NCBI GenBank assembly: GCA_035548125.1
Contig: DASZTV010000032.1
Span: forward strand, 11,444-75,443
DNA: 64,000 nucleotides
Direction of reading: 5' to 3'
Source of the DNA: DASZTV01 sp035548125
Lineage (GTDB): Bacteria; Actinomycetota; Actinomycetes; JAFAQI01
The translations under genes and the position numbers were made by a program. Below the pieces are notes generated by a model. The model searched no databases. It saw only the letters and a program-made list of their open reading frames with translations, and was not told the origin of the DNA. Below are positions 42,659 through 52,095 of the stretch, piece by piece; position 1 is the first letter of the stretch; each line of letters begins with the position of its first letter.

Positions 42659-43378
42659 ATGCTCGCGCGTCGTCCAAGTCTCCGCTCGGCGGCCGTATCC
42701 GCGGCTGTTCTGCTGACAGGGCTGTTCAGCGTCGGACAGGGCCACGCGCAGGCGGCACCCCAGCCCAGGATCACCCACGTCGTCATCGACCAGCTGTCGG
42801 TGAACTCAGCCCCCTGCCGCAAGATCGGGATCACGGTCTCCTTCGATCCGGCCGGGCAGGAGGTCGACGCGATCGACATGCAGATCTGGCGTGGTGTCCA
42901 CGGCGCGAAGGACGTCGTCCTGCATCCCAACGTCGGAGCGGATAGAGCGACCGACCACTACAAGTGGTGTTCCGAGGACGGCCTCGGCGAGTTCCGTGCG
43001 GGCCCTTCGGAGATCGATTTCCACGCTCCGGGCGGCGCCGACTCGTCCTCGGTGACCAGTGATCGCGTGACGTTCTTCGACGTCAAGCAGCGCTCGAAGC
43101 TGATCCTGTCGATGACCACGGCAAAGCACGGCAGGACGGTGTTCCACGTTCGGCTCCGCTACTGGAACGACAAGAAGAGCCGGCACGAGTGGTTGCCCCA
43201 CGCCGTCCTGCACCTGCAGCGCTTCGAGGGCGAAAACCTGTGGGTCGACAAGGCGGCGGCCCGGACGGACAAGACCGGTCGCGCTACCTTCGTTCGCGCG
43301 TTGAACGGCCACCACTGGCGGGTTCATTACGCGGGCAACGACAAGACCTTCGGGAAGAACAGCTCCCATCGGGGGTAG
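42659..43378 (+). CDS. Hypothetical secreted protein
   Basis: 239 residues from ATG 42659 after GAGGAGG (42645-42651). Signal peptide about 1-33 (AAVLLTGLFSVGQGHAQAA). The mature part is beta-rich with two Cys (SAPCRKIGI, YKWCSED) and a C-terminal segment (GRATFVRALNGHHWRVHYAGND) like the Ig-like tails of actinobacterial surface proteins. No domain recognised. Followed at 29 bp by an enoyl-CoA hydratase gene. Confidence 0.65.
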   Translation: MLARRPSLRSAAVSAAVLLTGLFSVGQGHAQAAPQPRITHVVIDQLSVNSAPCRKIGITVSFDPAGQEVDAIDMQIWRGVHGAKDVVLHPNVGADRATDHYKWCSEDGLGEFRAGPSEIDFHAPGGADSSSVTSDRVTFFDVKQRSKLILSMTTAKHGRTVFHVRLRYWNDKKSRHEWLPHAVLHLQRFEGENLWVDKAAARTDKTGRATFVRALNGHHWRVHYAGNDKTFGKNSSHRG

Positions 43379-43407
43379 CGGTCGCGAAGGCCGAGCTGGG
43401 AGGGCTG

Positions 43408-44169
43408 ATGGCCGAGCCGATCGATGAGGTCCGGTACGAGCGGCGGGGGGCCGCCGCGCTGGTGACGATCGACCGGCTCGCCCGCCGCAATGCGATCGAC
43501 GGCAAGACGGCGGACGCGCTGGTCGCCGCACTCGAGACCTTCGAGGCGGACGACGAGGCGCGGGTCATGGTCCTGACCGGGGCGGGCGAGGCGTTCTGTG
43601 CCGGCGCCGACCTCACCGCGATCGAGACGCTCGAGCCCCGTGCCCGCCGCGGCGAGGGCCCGCTCGGATTCACCCGACGTGTCGCGGCCAAGCCGACGAT
43701 CGCCGCAGTCGACGGTTGGGCGGTCGCCGGAGGACTTGAGCTCGCGCTGTGGTGCGACGTTCGCATCGCGTCGCCGCGCTCGCAGTTCGGCTGCCTCGAA
43801 CGCCGATTCGGCGTACCGCTGGTCGACGGCGGCACCTGGCGGCTCCCGCGCATCGTGGGCTTCGGCCGCGCGATGGAGCTGGTGCTCACCGGCCGCCTCG
43901 TCGCTGCCGATGAGGCACTGTCGATCGGGCTCGTGACGGCGGTCGTCGATGACCCGGTCGCGCATGCGTTGGCGATCGCCGAGCAGCTCGCCGGATACCC
44001 GCAGGAGACGATGCTGTCCGATCGCCGGTCGATGTACGACGGGTACGGCCATCCGCTGGAGGAGGCGTTGAAGATCGAGGCGCGCTACGGCGCCGAGGTG
44101 TTGCTGGTCGGCCGAGCCGGCGCCGCGCGGTTCGCGGCCGGGGAGGGGCGCGGCGCCCAAGGCGTCTGA
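43408..44169 (+). CDS. Enoyl-CoA hydratase/isomerase family protein
   Basis: 253 residues from ATG 43408 after GGGAGGG. Crotonase fold: RLARRNAIDGKTADAL, GAGEAFCAGADLTAIE, VDGWAVAGGLELALWCDVRIA. The first catalytic-type Glu lies in GCLERRFGVPLVDGG. Substrate unknown; third-party beta-oxidation genes lie 8 kb downstream. Convergent with a GST-like reductase. Confidence 0.85.
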   Translation: MAEPIDEVRYERRGAAALVTIDRLARRNAIDGKTADALVAALETFEADDEARVMVLTGAGEAFCAGADLTAIETLEPRARRGEGPLGFTRRVAAKPTIAAVDGWAVAGGLELALWCDVRIASPRSQFGCLERRFGVPLVDGGTWRLPRIVGFGRAMELVLTGRLVAADEALSIGLVTAVVDDPVAHALAIAEQLAGYPQETMLSDRRSMYDGYGHPLEEALKIEARYGAEVLLVGRAGAARFAAGEGRGAQGV

Positions 44170-44183
44170 GGTCGCGAGTCGAC

Positions 44184-45191
44184 TCAGGCGGCGAGCGGCG
44201 TGTGCTCCGGTGCCACCGCTTCGACCGGCGGACCGGGCGGCGTGCCGTCGCCGAACGGCCGCCCGCCCAGCTCGGCGCGGTGATGCGGCTCGAGCCATCC
44301 GGACAGCTCGGGCCCACGGGGGATGATGCCGCTCGGATTGATGTCGGAGTGCACGCAGTAGTAGTGGCGCTTGATGTGGTCGAAGTCGATCGTGTCCCCG
44401 AAACCGGGCGTCTGGAACAGGTCGCGCGCATAGGCCCACAGCACCGGTAGCTCGGTCAGCTTGTTGCGGTTGCACTTGAAGTGACCGTGGTAGACCGCGT
44501 CGAAGCGCGCGAGCGTCGTGAACAGCCGGACGTCCGCCTCCGTGATCGTGTCGCCGACGAGGTAGCGCTGCGTCGACAGCCGCTCGCTGAGCCAGTCGAG
44601 CCGTTCGAACAACCTCCGGTACGCCTCGTCGTACGCCGCCTGCTCCCCGGCGAACCCGGCGCGATAGACCCCGTTGTTCACATCCTGGTAGATCACCTCG
44701 GCCACCTCGTCGATCTGGTCACGCAACGGCTCGGGGTAGAGATCCGGGGCGCCGGCACGGTGGTAGGCGCGCCATTCCGTCGACAGGTCGAGGGTGATCT
44801 GCGCGAAGTCGTTGGTGACCACCTGTCCGGTGGGGAGGTCGACCATCGCGGGCACGGTGACCCCGCGGTCGTAGTCGGGGTCGCGCGCGAGGTAGGCGTC
44901 CTGCAGCCGTTCGATGCCGAGTACCGGGTCGCGCCCGTCCGGATCGAGGTCGAACGACCAGCTCCGCTCGTCGTGGGTCGGCCCGCAGATACCCATCGAC
45001 AGGACCGGTTCCAGGCCGAGCAGCCGGCGGACGATGATCGAGCGGTTCGCCCACGGACACGCACGCGCCACGATGAGCCGGTAGCGGCCGGGCTCGACCG
45101 GATAGCCGTCGCGGCCGTCCGCTGTGATGCGCGTGGTGAGGTACCTGCTGTCGCGCTCGTAGGAACTGCCCTGGGTGACGTAGCCGGCCAT
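44184..45191 (-). CDS. Glutathionyl-hydroquinone reductase-like protein (Xi-class GST)
   Basis: 335 residues. The catalytic motif ACPWANR (Cys45) and the ECM4/YqjG pattern (SMGICGPTHDERSW, VTNDFAQITLDLSTEW, FTTLARFDAVYHGHFKCN, YARDLFQTPGFGDTIDFDHIKRHYY) are clear. In other bacteria it reduces glutathionyl-hydroquinones; in actinobacteria, which usually make mycothiol rather than glutathione, a mycothiol-dependent version is expected (inference). Divergent from a flavin reductase gene. Confidence 0.87.
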   Translation of the reverse strand: MAGYVTQGSSYERDSRYLTTRITADGRDGYPVEPGRYRLIVARACPWANRSIIVRRLLGLEPVLSMGICGPTHDERSWSFDLDPDGRDPVLGIERLQDAYLARDPDYDRGVTVPAMVDLPTGQVVTNDFAQITLDLSTEWRAYHRAGAPDLYPEPLRDQIDEVAEVIYQDVNNGVYRAGFAGEQAAYDEAYRRLFERLDWLSERLSTQRYLVGDTITEADVRLFTTLARFDAVYHGHFKCNRNKLTELPVLWAYARDLFQTPGFGDTIDFDHIKRHYYCVHSDINPSGIIPRGPELSGWLEPHHRAELGGRPFGDGTPPGPPVEAVAPEHTPLAA

Positions 45192-45266
45192 GGTCGGTTA
45201 CCTACCCTCCCTCGCCACGCCGGATGCCCGAGATTGGTCGCTCGCAGGGAGGGGGACGGGGAAGGC

Positions 45267-45758
45267 ATGACAGAGGTCACCGACGTGTTCCATCAGCTGG
45301 TCGACGGGATCGACTATCCGATGTACGTCGTCACCGCGGCGCACGGCGACGAGCGCGCCGGCTGCCTGGTCGGCTTCACCACCCAGGCGAGCATCGACCC
45401 GCCGCGGCTGCTGGTCCTGCTGTCCAAGCAGAACGAGACGTATCGGATCGCGCTGCGCAGTGATGTGCTGGTCGCGCACTTCCTCGGCGAGAACAACCGC
45501 GACCTGGCAGCGCTTTTCGGTGAGCAGTCGGGCGACTGGACCGACAAGTTCACGAAGTGCACGTGGCACGCGGGACCGTCCGGCGTACCGGTTCTCGAGC
45601 ACGTGCGCGGGTGGGTGGCGGGGCGGGTCATCGAGCGCTACGACTTCGGCGACCACGTCGGCCACCTGTTGGAGCCGATCGACGCTGCCGACGGATCCGG
45701 CCGGCCGCCGCTCGGCTTCCAGCAGGTGCGCGCGCTCGACCCGGGCCATCCGGCCTGA
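45267..45758 (+). CDS. Flavin reductase domain protein
   Basis: 163 residues from ATG 45267, behind a G-rich site (GGGAGGGGGACGGGGAAGG). The split-barrel FMN-binding pattern is visible: YPMYVVTAAHGDERAGCLVGFTTQASIDPPRLLVLLSKQNETYRI and the end GDHVGHLLEPIDA. May supply reduced flavin or act as a F420/FMN-linked reductase. Frame is open upstream across the divergent GST gene but without homology. Confidence 0.85.
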   Translation: MTEVTDVFHQLVDGIDYPMYVVTAAHGDERAGCLVGFTTQASIDPPRLLVLLSKQNETYRIALRSDVLVAHFLGENNRDLAALFGEQSGDWTDKFTKCTWHAGPSGVPVLEHVRGWVAGRVIERYDFGDHVGHLLEPIDAADGSGRPPLGFQQVRALDPGHPA

Positions 45759-45764
45759 GCGGGA

Positions 45765-46844
45765 CTACAAGCCGGCGAGCGCCCGGAGGTGGTCGCGAAG
45801 CCCGACGCCGTACGGACTCGGTGTCGGGTCCGGGTAGGCGTAGTCCGCGAGCAGAGCCGGCGACTCGCATTGGTAGGAGCCCTCTGCGATCGCGTTGAAC
45901 GCCCCACCGATGTAACCGATGCCGTGGGCGTCTGCCCAGCTCATGTAGTCGTCGATGTAGTCGTGCCCGCAGTCGACCTCGCCGAGCTCACCGGTGACGA
46001 CCGGGTGGGTGGCGGCGAGCCGCACGAGCGTGGCCCGGCAGCTGTCGTCACAGGGTGACGCTTCGTTGGTCGGGCTGGCGCCGTAGGTGTGCTCGGACAC
46101 GATCAGCTGGTTGTCGGGGTCGGTCGGGGCACTCCCCGCCCAGCCGCTGTTGTCGTTCGCCCACTGGAGCCCGCCGAGCATGATCGGCTGGTGGGCGCCG
46201 CTGATCCGGACGACGTCGATCAGCGCCTGAAGGCCGGGCGAGAGGTAGGACTGGTAAGCCACCGGCGAGTGGTTCGTCGGCACCTGGCAGCCGTCCCGCC
46301 AGCACGACCAGGACACGCCGTACGGCTCGTTGTACAGGTCGAAGACGACGCCCTTGCTCGTCTGGAAGGTCTGCGCGATCGACTGCCACAGGTTGATGGC
46401 GCTCATGTCCGGCATCGGCAGCGCGTCTGCTGGGATGGTGCCGTCGGTCGCGGTGTGGTTGTCGATCACGACGAACAGCCCGTTGTGCAGCAGCAGCTTC
46501 ACCCAGCTGGTCACCGCCTTGCGGTACGGCGTCGGGTCGCTGCGCGCCCCCTGGGCACCGAGCCAGCAGCTCTCGTTGATCGGAACCCGCACCGTGTTGG
46601 CGCCCCAGCCCTTGATCGCGTCGGCCGCGCTCTGGTCGTGCGGGCCCTCGAAGTAGCCGAGTCCCTTCGTCAGACAGTTCGACTCGAGGCCTTGCGGCTG
46701 CACGCCGAGCAGTCGTACGACGTGTCCCCGGCTGACGAGCTGGTTGCCGTGTACGCCGAGTACGGCGTTCGGCTGAGTGTTGAGGACGGGCTGGCCCGCT
46801 CCCAGAAGCGTTGCAATCAGTAGCCAGATGGCGCCGATTCCCAC
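45765..46844 (-). CDS. Secreted GH5-family glycosidase, copy 1
   Basis: 359 residues. N-terminal hydrophobic segment (IWLLIATLLGAG) acts as signal peptide or anchor. GH5 pattern: LLGVQPQGLESNCL, WGANTVRVPINESCW, VVIDNHTATDG, acid/base Glu in VFDLYNEPYGVSW, nucleophile Glu in VVTGELGEVDC, and GIGYIGGAFNA. Probably an endo-beta-glucanase or mannanase, substrate uncertain. The next gene downstream in the sequence is a close paralogue in the same orientation. Confidence 0.85.
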   Translation of the reverse strand: MGIGAIWLLIATLLGAGQPVLNTQPNAVLGVHGNQLVSRGHVVRLLGVQPQGLESNCLTKGLGYFEGPHDQSAADAIKGWGANTVRVPINESCWLGAQGARSDPTPYRKAVTSWVKLLLHNGLFVVIDNHTATDGTIPADALPMPDMSAINLWQSIAQTFQTSKGVVFDLYNEPYGVSWSCWRDGCQVPTNHSPVAYQSYLSPGLQALIDVVRISGAHQPIMLGGLQWANDNSGWAGSAPTDPDNQLIVSEHTYGASPTNEASPCDDSCRATLVRLAATHPVVTGELGEVDCGHDYIDDYMSWADAHGIGYIGGAFNAIAEGSYQCESPALLADYAYPDPTPSPYGVGLRDHLRALAGL

Positions 46845-46931
46845 GTTGCCCCCCCAGGCCTCGCGTGTGGCAGTGCCGACAGGATCCCAGATCTTCGCGC
46901 GCTGCGCACGTCGCCCGGGGTGGACTGTCGG

Positions 46932-48035
46932 TCAGCCGACAGGGAGCCCCGCGAGCTTGCGCATGTGGGTGCGGAAGCCGATGCCGTATCGGCTCGGTCT
47001 GGGGTCCGGGTAGTCATAGTTCTGCAGCAGGGCGGGCGACTCGCACTGGTAGGAGCCGGGTCGGATCGCGTTCCACGCGCCACCGATGTAGCCGATGTGG
47101 TGATGATCTGCCCACGCCATGAAGCGGTCGACGTAACCGTGCTTGCAGTCGACCTCGCCGAGCTCGCCGAACACCACCGGGTGCGCCTTGGCCAGCCGCA
47201 GCAGATCCGCCTTGCACGACGCGCCGCACGGCGCCGCGTCGTTGGTCGGGCTCGGTCCGTAGACGTGTTCGGAGACGATCAGCTGGTGCAGCGGGTCGTG
47301 CGGGGCGTACCGCGCCCAGCGATGGTTGTCGTTGGACCAGTCAAGGCCGCCGAGCAGGATCGGCTGGTTGGCTCCGGTGCTGCGCAACGCGTCGACCAGC
47401 GCCTGCAAACCAGGGGTGCGGTACGCGCCGTGGCGCACCGGGTCGGCGCCCGCCGGGATCTGGCAGCCGTCGCGCCAGCACGACCACGACACGAGGTGCG
47501 GCTCGTTGTAGAGGTCGAACACGACGCCGCTCGTCGACGTGAACGCCTTGCCGATTGAGTGCCACAGCGCGACTGCACGCATGTCCGGCATCGGCAGGTT
47601 GTCGGCCGGGATCGTGCCGTCGGTGGCGGTGTGGTTGTCGATCACGACGAAGACGCCGTTGGCGCGAAACAGCTTCACCCAGCGCACGACCGCCTTGCGG
47701 TAGGGCGCCCCGGTGCCGCGGACGTCGCCGAGCCAGCAGCTGGAGTTGATCGGGATCCGGACCGTGTTGGCGCCCCACCCCTTGATGGCGTCCACTGCCT
47801 TCTGGTTGTGCGGGCCCTCGAAGTAGCTCAGCCCGGGCGACAGGCAGTTGGACTCGAGGCCCTGCGGCTGCACTCCGATCAGACGCACCGCACGGCCGTG
47901 GCTGAGCAGCTTGTTGCCGTGCACCCCCAGCACCGGGTTGGCCGACGTGCGGCCGGCCGGCACCGCGGTCGCCGCGGTGGTGGGCGCCGCGCCGAGGAGT
48001 GCGGCGAGCGCCGCGACGGCTGTTGCGAGCTTCAT
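46932..48035 (-). CDS. Secreted GH5-family glycosidase, copy 2
   Basis: 367 residues from ATG 48035 (MKLATAVAALAALL), giving a normal signal peptide ending near TTAAT. Same catalytic pattern as copy 1: VRIPINSSCWLG, VFDLYNEPHLVSW, VVFGELGEVDC, YIGGAWNAI. The two are similar along their whole length, including the end (YDYPDPRPSRYGIGFRTHMRKLAGL against YAYPDPTPSPYGVGLRDHLRALAGL), so they arose by tandem duplication. 87 bp separate them; they may be cotranscribed, copy 2 first. Confidence 0.86.
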   Translation of the reverse strand: MKLATAVAALAALLGAAPTTAATAVPAGRTSANPVLGVHGNKLLSHGRAVRLIGVQPQGLESNCLSPGLSYFEGPHNQKAVDAIKGWGANTVRIPINSSCWLGDVRGTGAPYRKAVVRWVKLFRANGVFVVIDNHTATDGTIPADNLPMPDMRAVALWHSIGKAFTSTSGVVFDLYNEPHLVSWSCWRDGCQIPAGADPVRHGAYRTPGLQALVDALRSTGANQPILLGGLDWSNDNHRWARYAPHDPLHQLIVSEHVYGPSPTNDAAPCGASCKADLLRLAKAHPVVFGELGEVDCKHGYVDRFMAWADHHHIGYIGGAWNAIRPGSYQCESPALLQNYDYPDPRPSRYGIGFRTHMRKLAGLPVG

Positions 48036-48127
48036 GCCCACGAATCGTGGCAGACATCGGGAGGTCGGCGAGCTCGTCGCAGCGAAGAGTGTCGGAGACC
48101 CGACCATCGACGCCCGGAGTGACCGTC

Positions 48128-49165
48128 GTGCCCAGGTTCGTGAAGGCGTTGGCCACGGCCGTCCTCACCCTCGCGATGACGCCGTGGCCCGGCGCGGCCG
48201 CTGGGTCCGCGCCCGGTGGTCACACCACGCACGGCGTGACGAACTTCAAGGGCGACCTCTACCCGTACCTGCTCTACACCCCCTCGTCGTATCGGCCGGG
48301 ACGCGCGGCGCCGCTCGTCGTGGTGGCGCACGGCTGCCAGACCACGGCAGCCCAGGAGGAGCAGATCACCGAGTTCGACCAGCTCGCCGATCGTCACGGC
48401 TTCCTGGTCGTCTATCCCGAGGTCGACGCGATCGGAAAGTCGCTGCCGGGCCCGCTGCGGCAGTGCTGGGAGTTCGTCTACCCGCAGGCGTACTTCCGCG
48501 GCTTCAGCGACACCGCCGCGATCGCGCAGACCACGCGCACGGTGATGACGCAACGGCACGTCGACCCGCAGCGGGTCTACCTGGTCGGCGTCTCCGCGGG
48601 CGGCCTGATGACCTCCGCCATGGCCGGCGCCTATCCGGACCTGTACGCCGCTGTCGGCATCGTCGAGTCCGCAGGGGACATCGACGGCTTCTGCCTCGGC
48701 ACCGGGACCGGCGTTCCGGTCGAGGCGAGCGCGGAAGTGGCGCGAGTCGCGATGGGATCGCGCGCCCGGGTCGTCCCGCTGTTCGTGATGGGCTCGACCG
48801 GTGACCTGGCGTTCCCGCAGAGCTGCGCGAAGAAGGCGCTGCAGCAGGGGCTGCGGACCGACAACCTGGTGCTCGGCGGCAGCCAGACCGCCCCGATCTC
48901 GCTGACGGCCCGTGCCGTCCGGCGAGGGAAGGTGCCGCACGGCAGGACCTACACGGTGAGCACGTTTCGTGACCCGTCAGGCTGCCTGATCGGGCAGCAG
49001 ACGATCATCGACGGCATGCCGCACGCATGGCCCGGCGGCAGCGCGGCGCCGGCGTGGAAGGGCTACAGCGATCCGACCGCGCCGAGCGGGGCGAAGACGG
49101 CGTGGGCCTTCTTCCGCCACTTCACCTTGCGCAGCACCGCGATGCCCTGCGCCAGCACGCGATGA
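48128..49165 (+). CDS. Secreted PHB-depolymerase/LpqC-like esterase
   Basis: 345 residues from GTG 48128. Signal peptide about 1-27 (ALATAVLTLAMTPWPGAAAG). Esterase PHB depolymerase pattern: PLVVVAHGCQTTAAQ, LVVYPEVDAIGKSLPGPLRQCWEFV, nucleophile elbow YLVGVSAGGLMT, and His in GMPHAWPGG. Family members hydrolyse poly-3-hydroxybutyrate or feruloyl/acetyl esters of plant polysaccharide. Next to GH5 enzymes, so a polysaccharide-esterase role is reasonable (inference). Divergent from GH5 copy 2. Confidence 0.83.
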   Translation: MPRFVKALATAVLTLAMTPWPGAAAGSAPGGHTTHGVTNFKGDLYPYLLYTPSSYRPGRAAPLVVVAHGCQTTAAQEEQITEFDQLADRHGFLVVYPEVDAIGKSLPGPLRQCWEFVYPQAYFRGFSDTAAIAQTTRTVMTQRHVDPQRVYLVGVSAGGLMTSAMAGAYPDLYAAVGIVESAGDIDGFCLGTGTGVPVEASAEVARVAMGSRARVVPLFVMGSTGDLAFPQSCAKKALQQGLRTDNLVLGGSQTAPISLTARAVRRGKVPHGRTYTVSTFRDPSGCLIGQQTIIDGMPHAWPGGSAAPAWKGYSDPTAPSGAKTAWAFFRHFTLRSTAMPCASTR

Positions 49166-49183
49166 CGTGGTACACAGCCCACC

Positions 49184-50254
49184 GTGACAGCACCCGTGCT
49201 GGAGAGCCCAGCTGACCTGACGAGCGACTGGCTGACCGAGGCGCTGCCGTTGCCCGACGGCGCCAAGGTGACCGGCTTCACCATGACGCCGGTCGGCACC
49301 GGGCAGATGGCCGAGACCGTGCGCATCGTGCCGGAGTACGAGCCCGCGAGTGCCGGGCCGGCGTCGGTGATCGCGAAGTTCGCCTCGTCCGACCCCAACA
49401 GCCGCGCCGCCAGCAAGCTGGTGCGCTGCTACGAGATCGAGGTGTCGGTCTACAACGAGCTGGCGCCGCTGCCGGGCGTTCCCGAGCACTACTTCGCCGC
49501 GTGGGATCCGGAGGCGGACTTCTTCACCCTCCTGCTCGCGGACGTCTCGCCGTGCACCCAGGGCGACGACATCGCCGGATGCGACGAGGCGGTCGCGGCC
49601 GAGGCGATGAAGCGGCTCGCTGCGTTGCACGCCACCGCGTGGGACAAGCCGGAACACGCCGCGCGCGAATGGCTCAACCGGGTCTCGCCGGAGAACACCG
49701 CCAACATTGTGGGGATCATCACGATGACCGCGCCGTCGTTCTTCGAGCGGTTCGCCCGGTGGCTCGATCCCGAGCACCAGGCCCTGGTCGAGCGGGTGAT
49801 CCCCCACGTCACCACGATCGTCGACTCCTACGACGGACCGCGGACGCTCGCGCACGGCGACTACCGGTTGGACAACATGCTGTTCCCGCAAGGGTCCTCG
49901 GCGCCGATGATCGTCGACTGGCAGACCGCCGGGTGGGGCCCGCCCGCGGCGGACGTCGCGTTGTTCCTCGGCGGCAGCCTCACCACCGAAGCGCGCCGGG
50001 CGCATTGGTCGGACCTGCTCGACGTCTACCACCGGGCCCTCGTCGGTGAGGGCGTCACGTCGTACTCCCGCGAGCAGCTGGAGCGCGACGTCCGGCTGTC
50101 GTCGTTCGGCGGCGCGGTGATGGCCGTGATGTCCGCGATCCTCGTCGTGCAGACCGAGCGCGGCGACGAGATGTTCGCCGAGCTGTTCCGTCGACACGCG
50201 CAGCACGCGATCGATGTCGACGGCGAGTCGCTGCTCGCGGAGCTGCGCGCATGA
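49184..50254 (+). CDS. APH/ecdysteroid-kinase-like phosphotransferase
   Basis: 356 residues, GTG start. Kinase fold: VIAKFASSDPNSRAAS (Lys for ATP), catalytic loop LAHGDYRLDNMLF with Asp and Asn, and metal Asp in MIVDWQTAGWG. This subtype is common in actinobacterial fatty acid/steroid clusters, next to acyl-CoA enzymes; substrate unknown. Opens the run of co-directional genes to 61929; its TGA overlaps the next ATG. Confidence 0.83.
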   Translation: MTAPVLESPADLTSDWLTEALPLPDGAKVTGFTMTPVGTGQMAETVRIVPEYEPASAGPASVIAKFASSDPNSRAASKLVRCYEIEVSVYNELAPLPGVPEHYFAAWDPEADFFTLLLADVSPCTQGDDIAGCDEAVAAEAMKRLAALHATAWDKPEHAAREWLNRVSPENTANIVGIITMTAPSFFERFARWLDPEHQALVERVIPHVTTIVDSYDGPRTLAHGDYRLDNMLFPQGSSAPMIVDWQTAGWGPPAADVALFLGGSLTTEARRAHWSDLLDVYHRALVGEGVTSYSREQLERDVRLSSFGGAVMAVMSAILVVQTERGDEMFAELFRRHAQHAIDVDGESLLAELRA

Positions 50255-51162
50255 CGGACTACGACGTCGACCCGGCCGACGAGGGTCGGCACGAGCCGGC
50301 GGCCGACCAGCTCTGGCAGGAGTCCTGGTACGCCGATGCCGTCACTGCGGATGGTTCGGTGGCGGCCTACATCCGGCTCGGCATCTATCCGAACCTCGGG
50401 TCCGCGTGGTGGCACCTCGCGCTGGTCGGCGAAAGTCGACCGGTCGTGGTGTGCCAACGCCAGGACATCCCGGTGCCGGCCGATGCGCTCGTGGTGTCGG
50501 CCGATGACGTCGACGTGACGCTGGCCGTCGCGAAGCCGCTCGACGCGTTCACCGTCCGCGGCTCGATGGCCGGGCAGCGGTTCGCGGCTGCCGCGGACGT
50601 GTACGGCGAGACGCCGGGCGACCCGGTGCGCATCGACGTGGATCTCACCTGGGCGACCGACGGGCTTCCCTTCCACTACAGCGTGACGACGAGGTACGAG
50701 ATCCCGTGTGCGGTCAGCGGCAGCGTCACCGTGGACGGCGAGACGTTGCGCCTCGACGGTCCGGGACAACGGGACCACTCGTGGGGGGTCCGCGACTGGT
50801 GGGACTTCGGCTGGTGCTGGTCGGCCGGCCACCTCACCGACGGCACGCACACGCACCTGACGGAGGTGCGCGCCGACGGCGGCCCGTTCTACGCCGGGTA
50901 CGTCCAGCGAGACGGAGAGCTGACCCCGGTTGCCGCCGGTGAGGTGTCGGAGGATCTCGCCGAACACGGCTTCCCGGTCCGCGCCACGGCGCGCCACGGA
51001 GAGCTGACCGTCGACGTCGTGCCGATCGCGTTCGGTCCGATCCTGCTCACCGCGCCGGACGGGCGGATCGGTCGCTTCCCGCGCGCCGCCGCTCGCTTGA
51101 CCACGCCGGATGGTCAGGCGGGCGTCGGATGGATCGAGTGGAACCAGCCGCCGCCCGCTTAG
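50251..51162 (+). CDS. AttH/CrtC-like (DUF7064/7065-type) protein
   Basis: 303 residues, ATGA overlap with the phosphotransferase. Lipocalin-like double beta-barrel with the segment GPGQRDHSWGVRDWWDFGW, which is the conserved core of this group. Some relatives hydrate carotenoids (CrtC), others have no known activity. Its coupling with a kinase-like phosphotransferase and CoA enzymes points to processing of a hydrophobic substrate (inference). Confidence 0.62.
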   Translation: MTDYDVDPADEGRHEPAADQLWQESWYADAVTADGSVAAYIRLGIYPNLGSAWWHLALVGESRPVVVCQRQDIPVPADALVVSADDVDVTLAVAKPLDAFTVRGSMAGQRFAAAADVYGETPGDPVRIDVDLTWATDGLPFHYSVTTRYEIPCAVSGSVTVDGETLRLDGPGQRDHSWGVRDWWDFGWCWSAGHLTDGTHTHLTEVRADGGPFYAGYVQRDGELTPVAAGEVSEDLAEHGFPVRATARHGELTVDVVPIAFGPILLTAPDGRIGRFPRAAARLTTPDGQAGVGWIEWNQPPPA

Positions 51163-51175
51163 AGAGACTGGGCGG

Positions 51176-52048
51176 ATGAGCGACTTCTCCGAGATCGGCT
51201 ACGACGTCTCCGACGGCATCCTCACCATCACATTGTCGCGGCCGGACGCACTCAACGCGTTCACGCCGGTGATGTGCCGCGAGCTGCTCGAAGCGCTCGA
51301 CGCGGCAAACGCAGACGACGGCGTTCGGGTGGTGATCGTGACCGGCGCCGGTCGAGCGTTCTGCGCGGGGGCCGACCTTTCCGGCGGCGGTCAGACGTTC
51401 GACGCGACGCGCCGCGGCGCGGCCTCCGACGAGGCGTCTCGTGACGGCGGCGGGCTGGTCAGCCTGCGGGTCTTCGAAAGCAACAAGCCGGTGATCGCGG
51501 CGATCAACGGTCCTGCCGTCGGAGTCGGGCTGACCATGACGCTGCCGATGGACGTCCGGTTGGCCAGCGACACCGCGAAGTTCGGCTTCGTCTTCGCCCG
51601 GCGCGGGATCGTGCCGGAGGCGGCGTCGACCTGGTTCCTGCCGCGACTCGTCGGGCCGTCCCAGGCGGCGGAGTGGTTCATGACCGGACGGGTGTTCACC
51701 GCGGAGGAGGCGCTCGCGGGCGGGCTGGTGCGCAGCGTCCATCCGGCCGACGACCTGCTCGACGCGGCCCGGGCGCTGGCGGAAGAGATGTCGGCGGCCA
51801 CGTCCGCGATCAGCGTTGCGCTCGCCCGCCGGATGATGTGGCAGGGCCTGACGTACCCGACGCCGTACCGGTCTCACGTCGCGGACTCGCGCGCGATGCG
51901 CGAGATGGGCGGGAGCCCGGACGCGTTCGAGGGGGTCAGCTCCTTCCTCGAGAAGCGTCAGCCGGTGTTCCCCGGGAGGCCGAGCACGGACCTTCCCGAC
52001 GTGTTCGCCGACCCCCAGCCGTCGTGGGCGGCCGACCTCCCGTCGTAG
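51176..52048 (+). CDS. Enoyl-CoA hydratase
   Basis: 290 residues from ATG 51176, 13 bp after the previous stop. Crotonase fold with both oxyanion loops (GAGRAFCAGADLSGGG; INGPAVGVGLTMTLPMDVRLAS) and the Glu region FARRGIVPEAASTWFLPRLVG, the second catalytic Glu being in place. Would hydrate a 2-enoyl-CoA in beta-oxidation of the substrate activated by the next gene. Confidence 0.88.
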   Translation: MSDFSEIGYDVSDGILTITLSRPDALNAFTPVMCRELLEALDAANADDGVRVVIVTGAGRAFCAGADLSGGGQTFDATRRGAASDEASRDGGGLVSLRVFESNKPVIAAINGPAVGVGLTMTLPMDVRLASDTAKFGFVFARRGIVPEAASTWFLPRLVGPSQAAEWFMTGRVFTAEEALAGGLVRSVHPADDLLDAARALAEEMSAATSAISVALARRMMWQGLTYPTPYRSHVADSRAMREMGGSPDAFEGVSSFLEKRQPVFPGRPSTDLPDVFADPQPSWAADLPS

Positions 52049-52095
52049 CCCGTACCACTGTTGGCAGAGTGCCAGTAAGCGCGTAGGGTGCGCGC

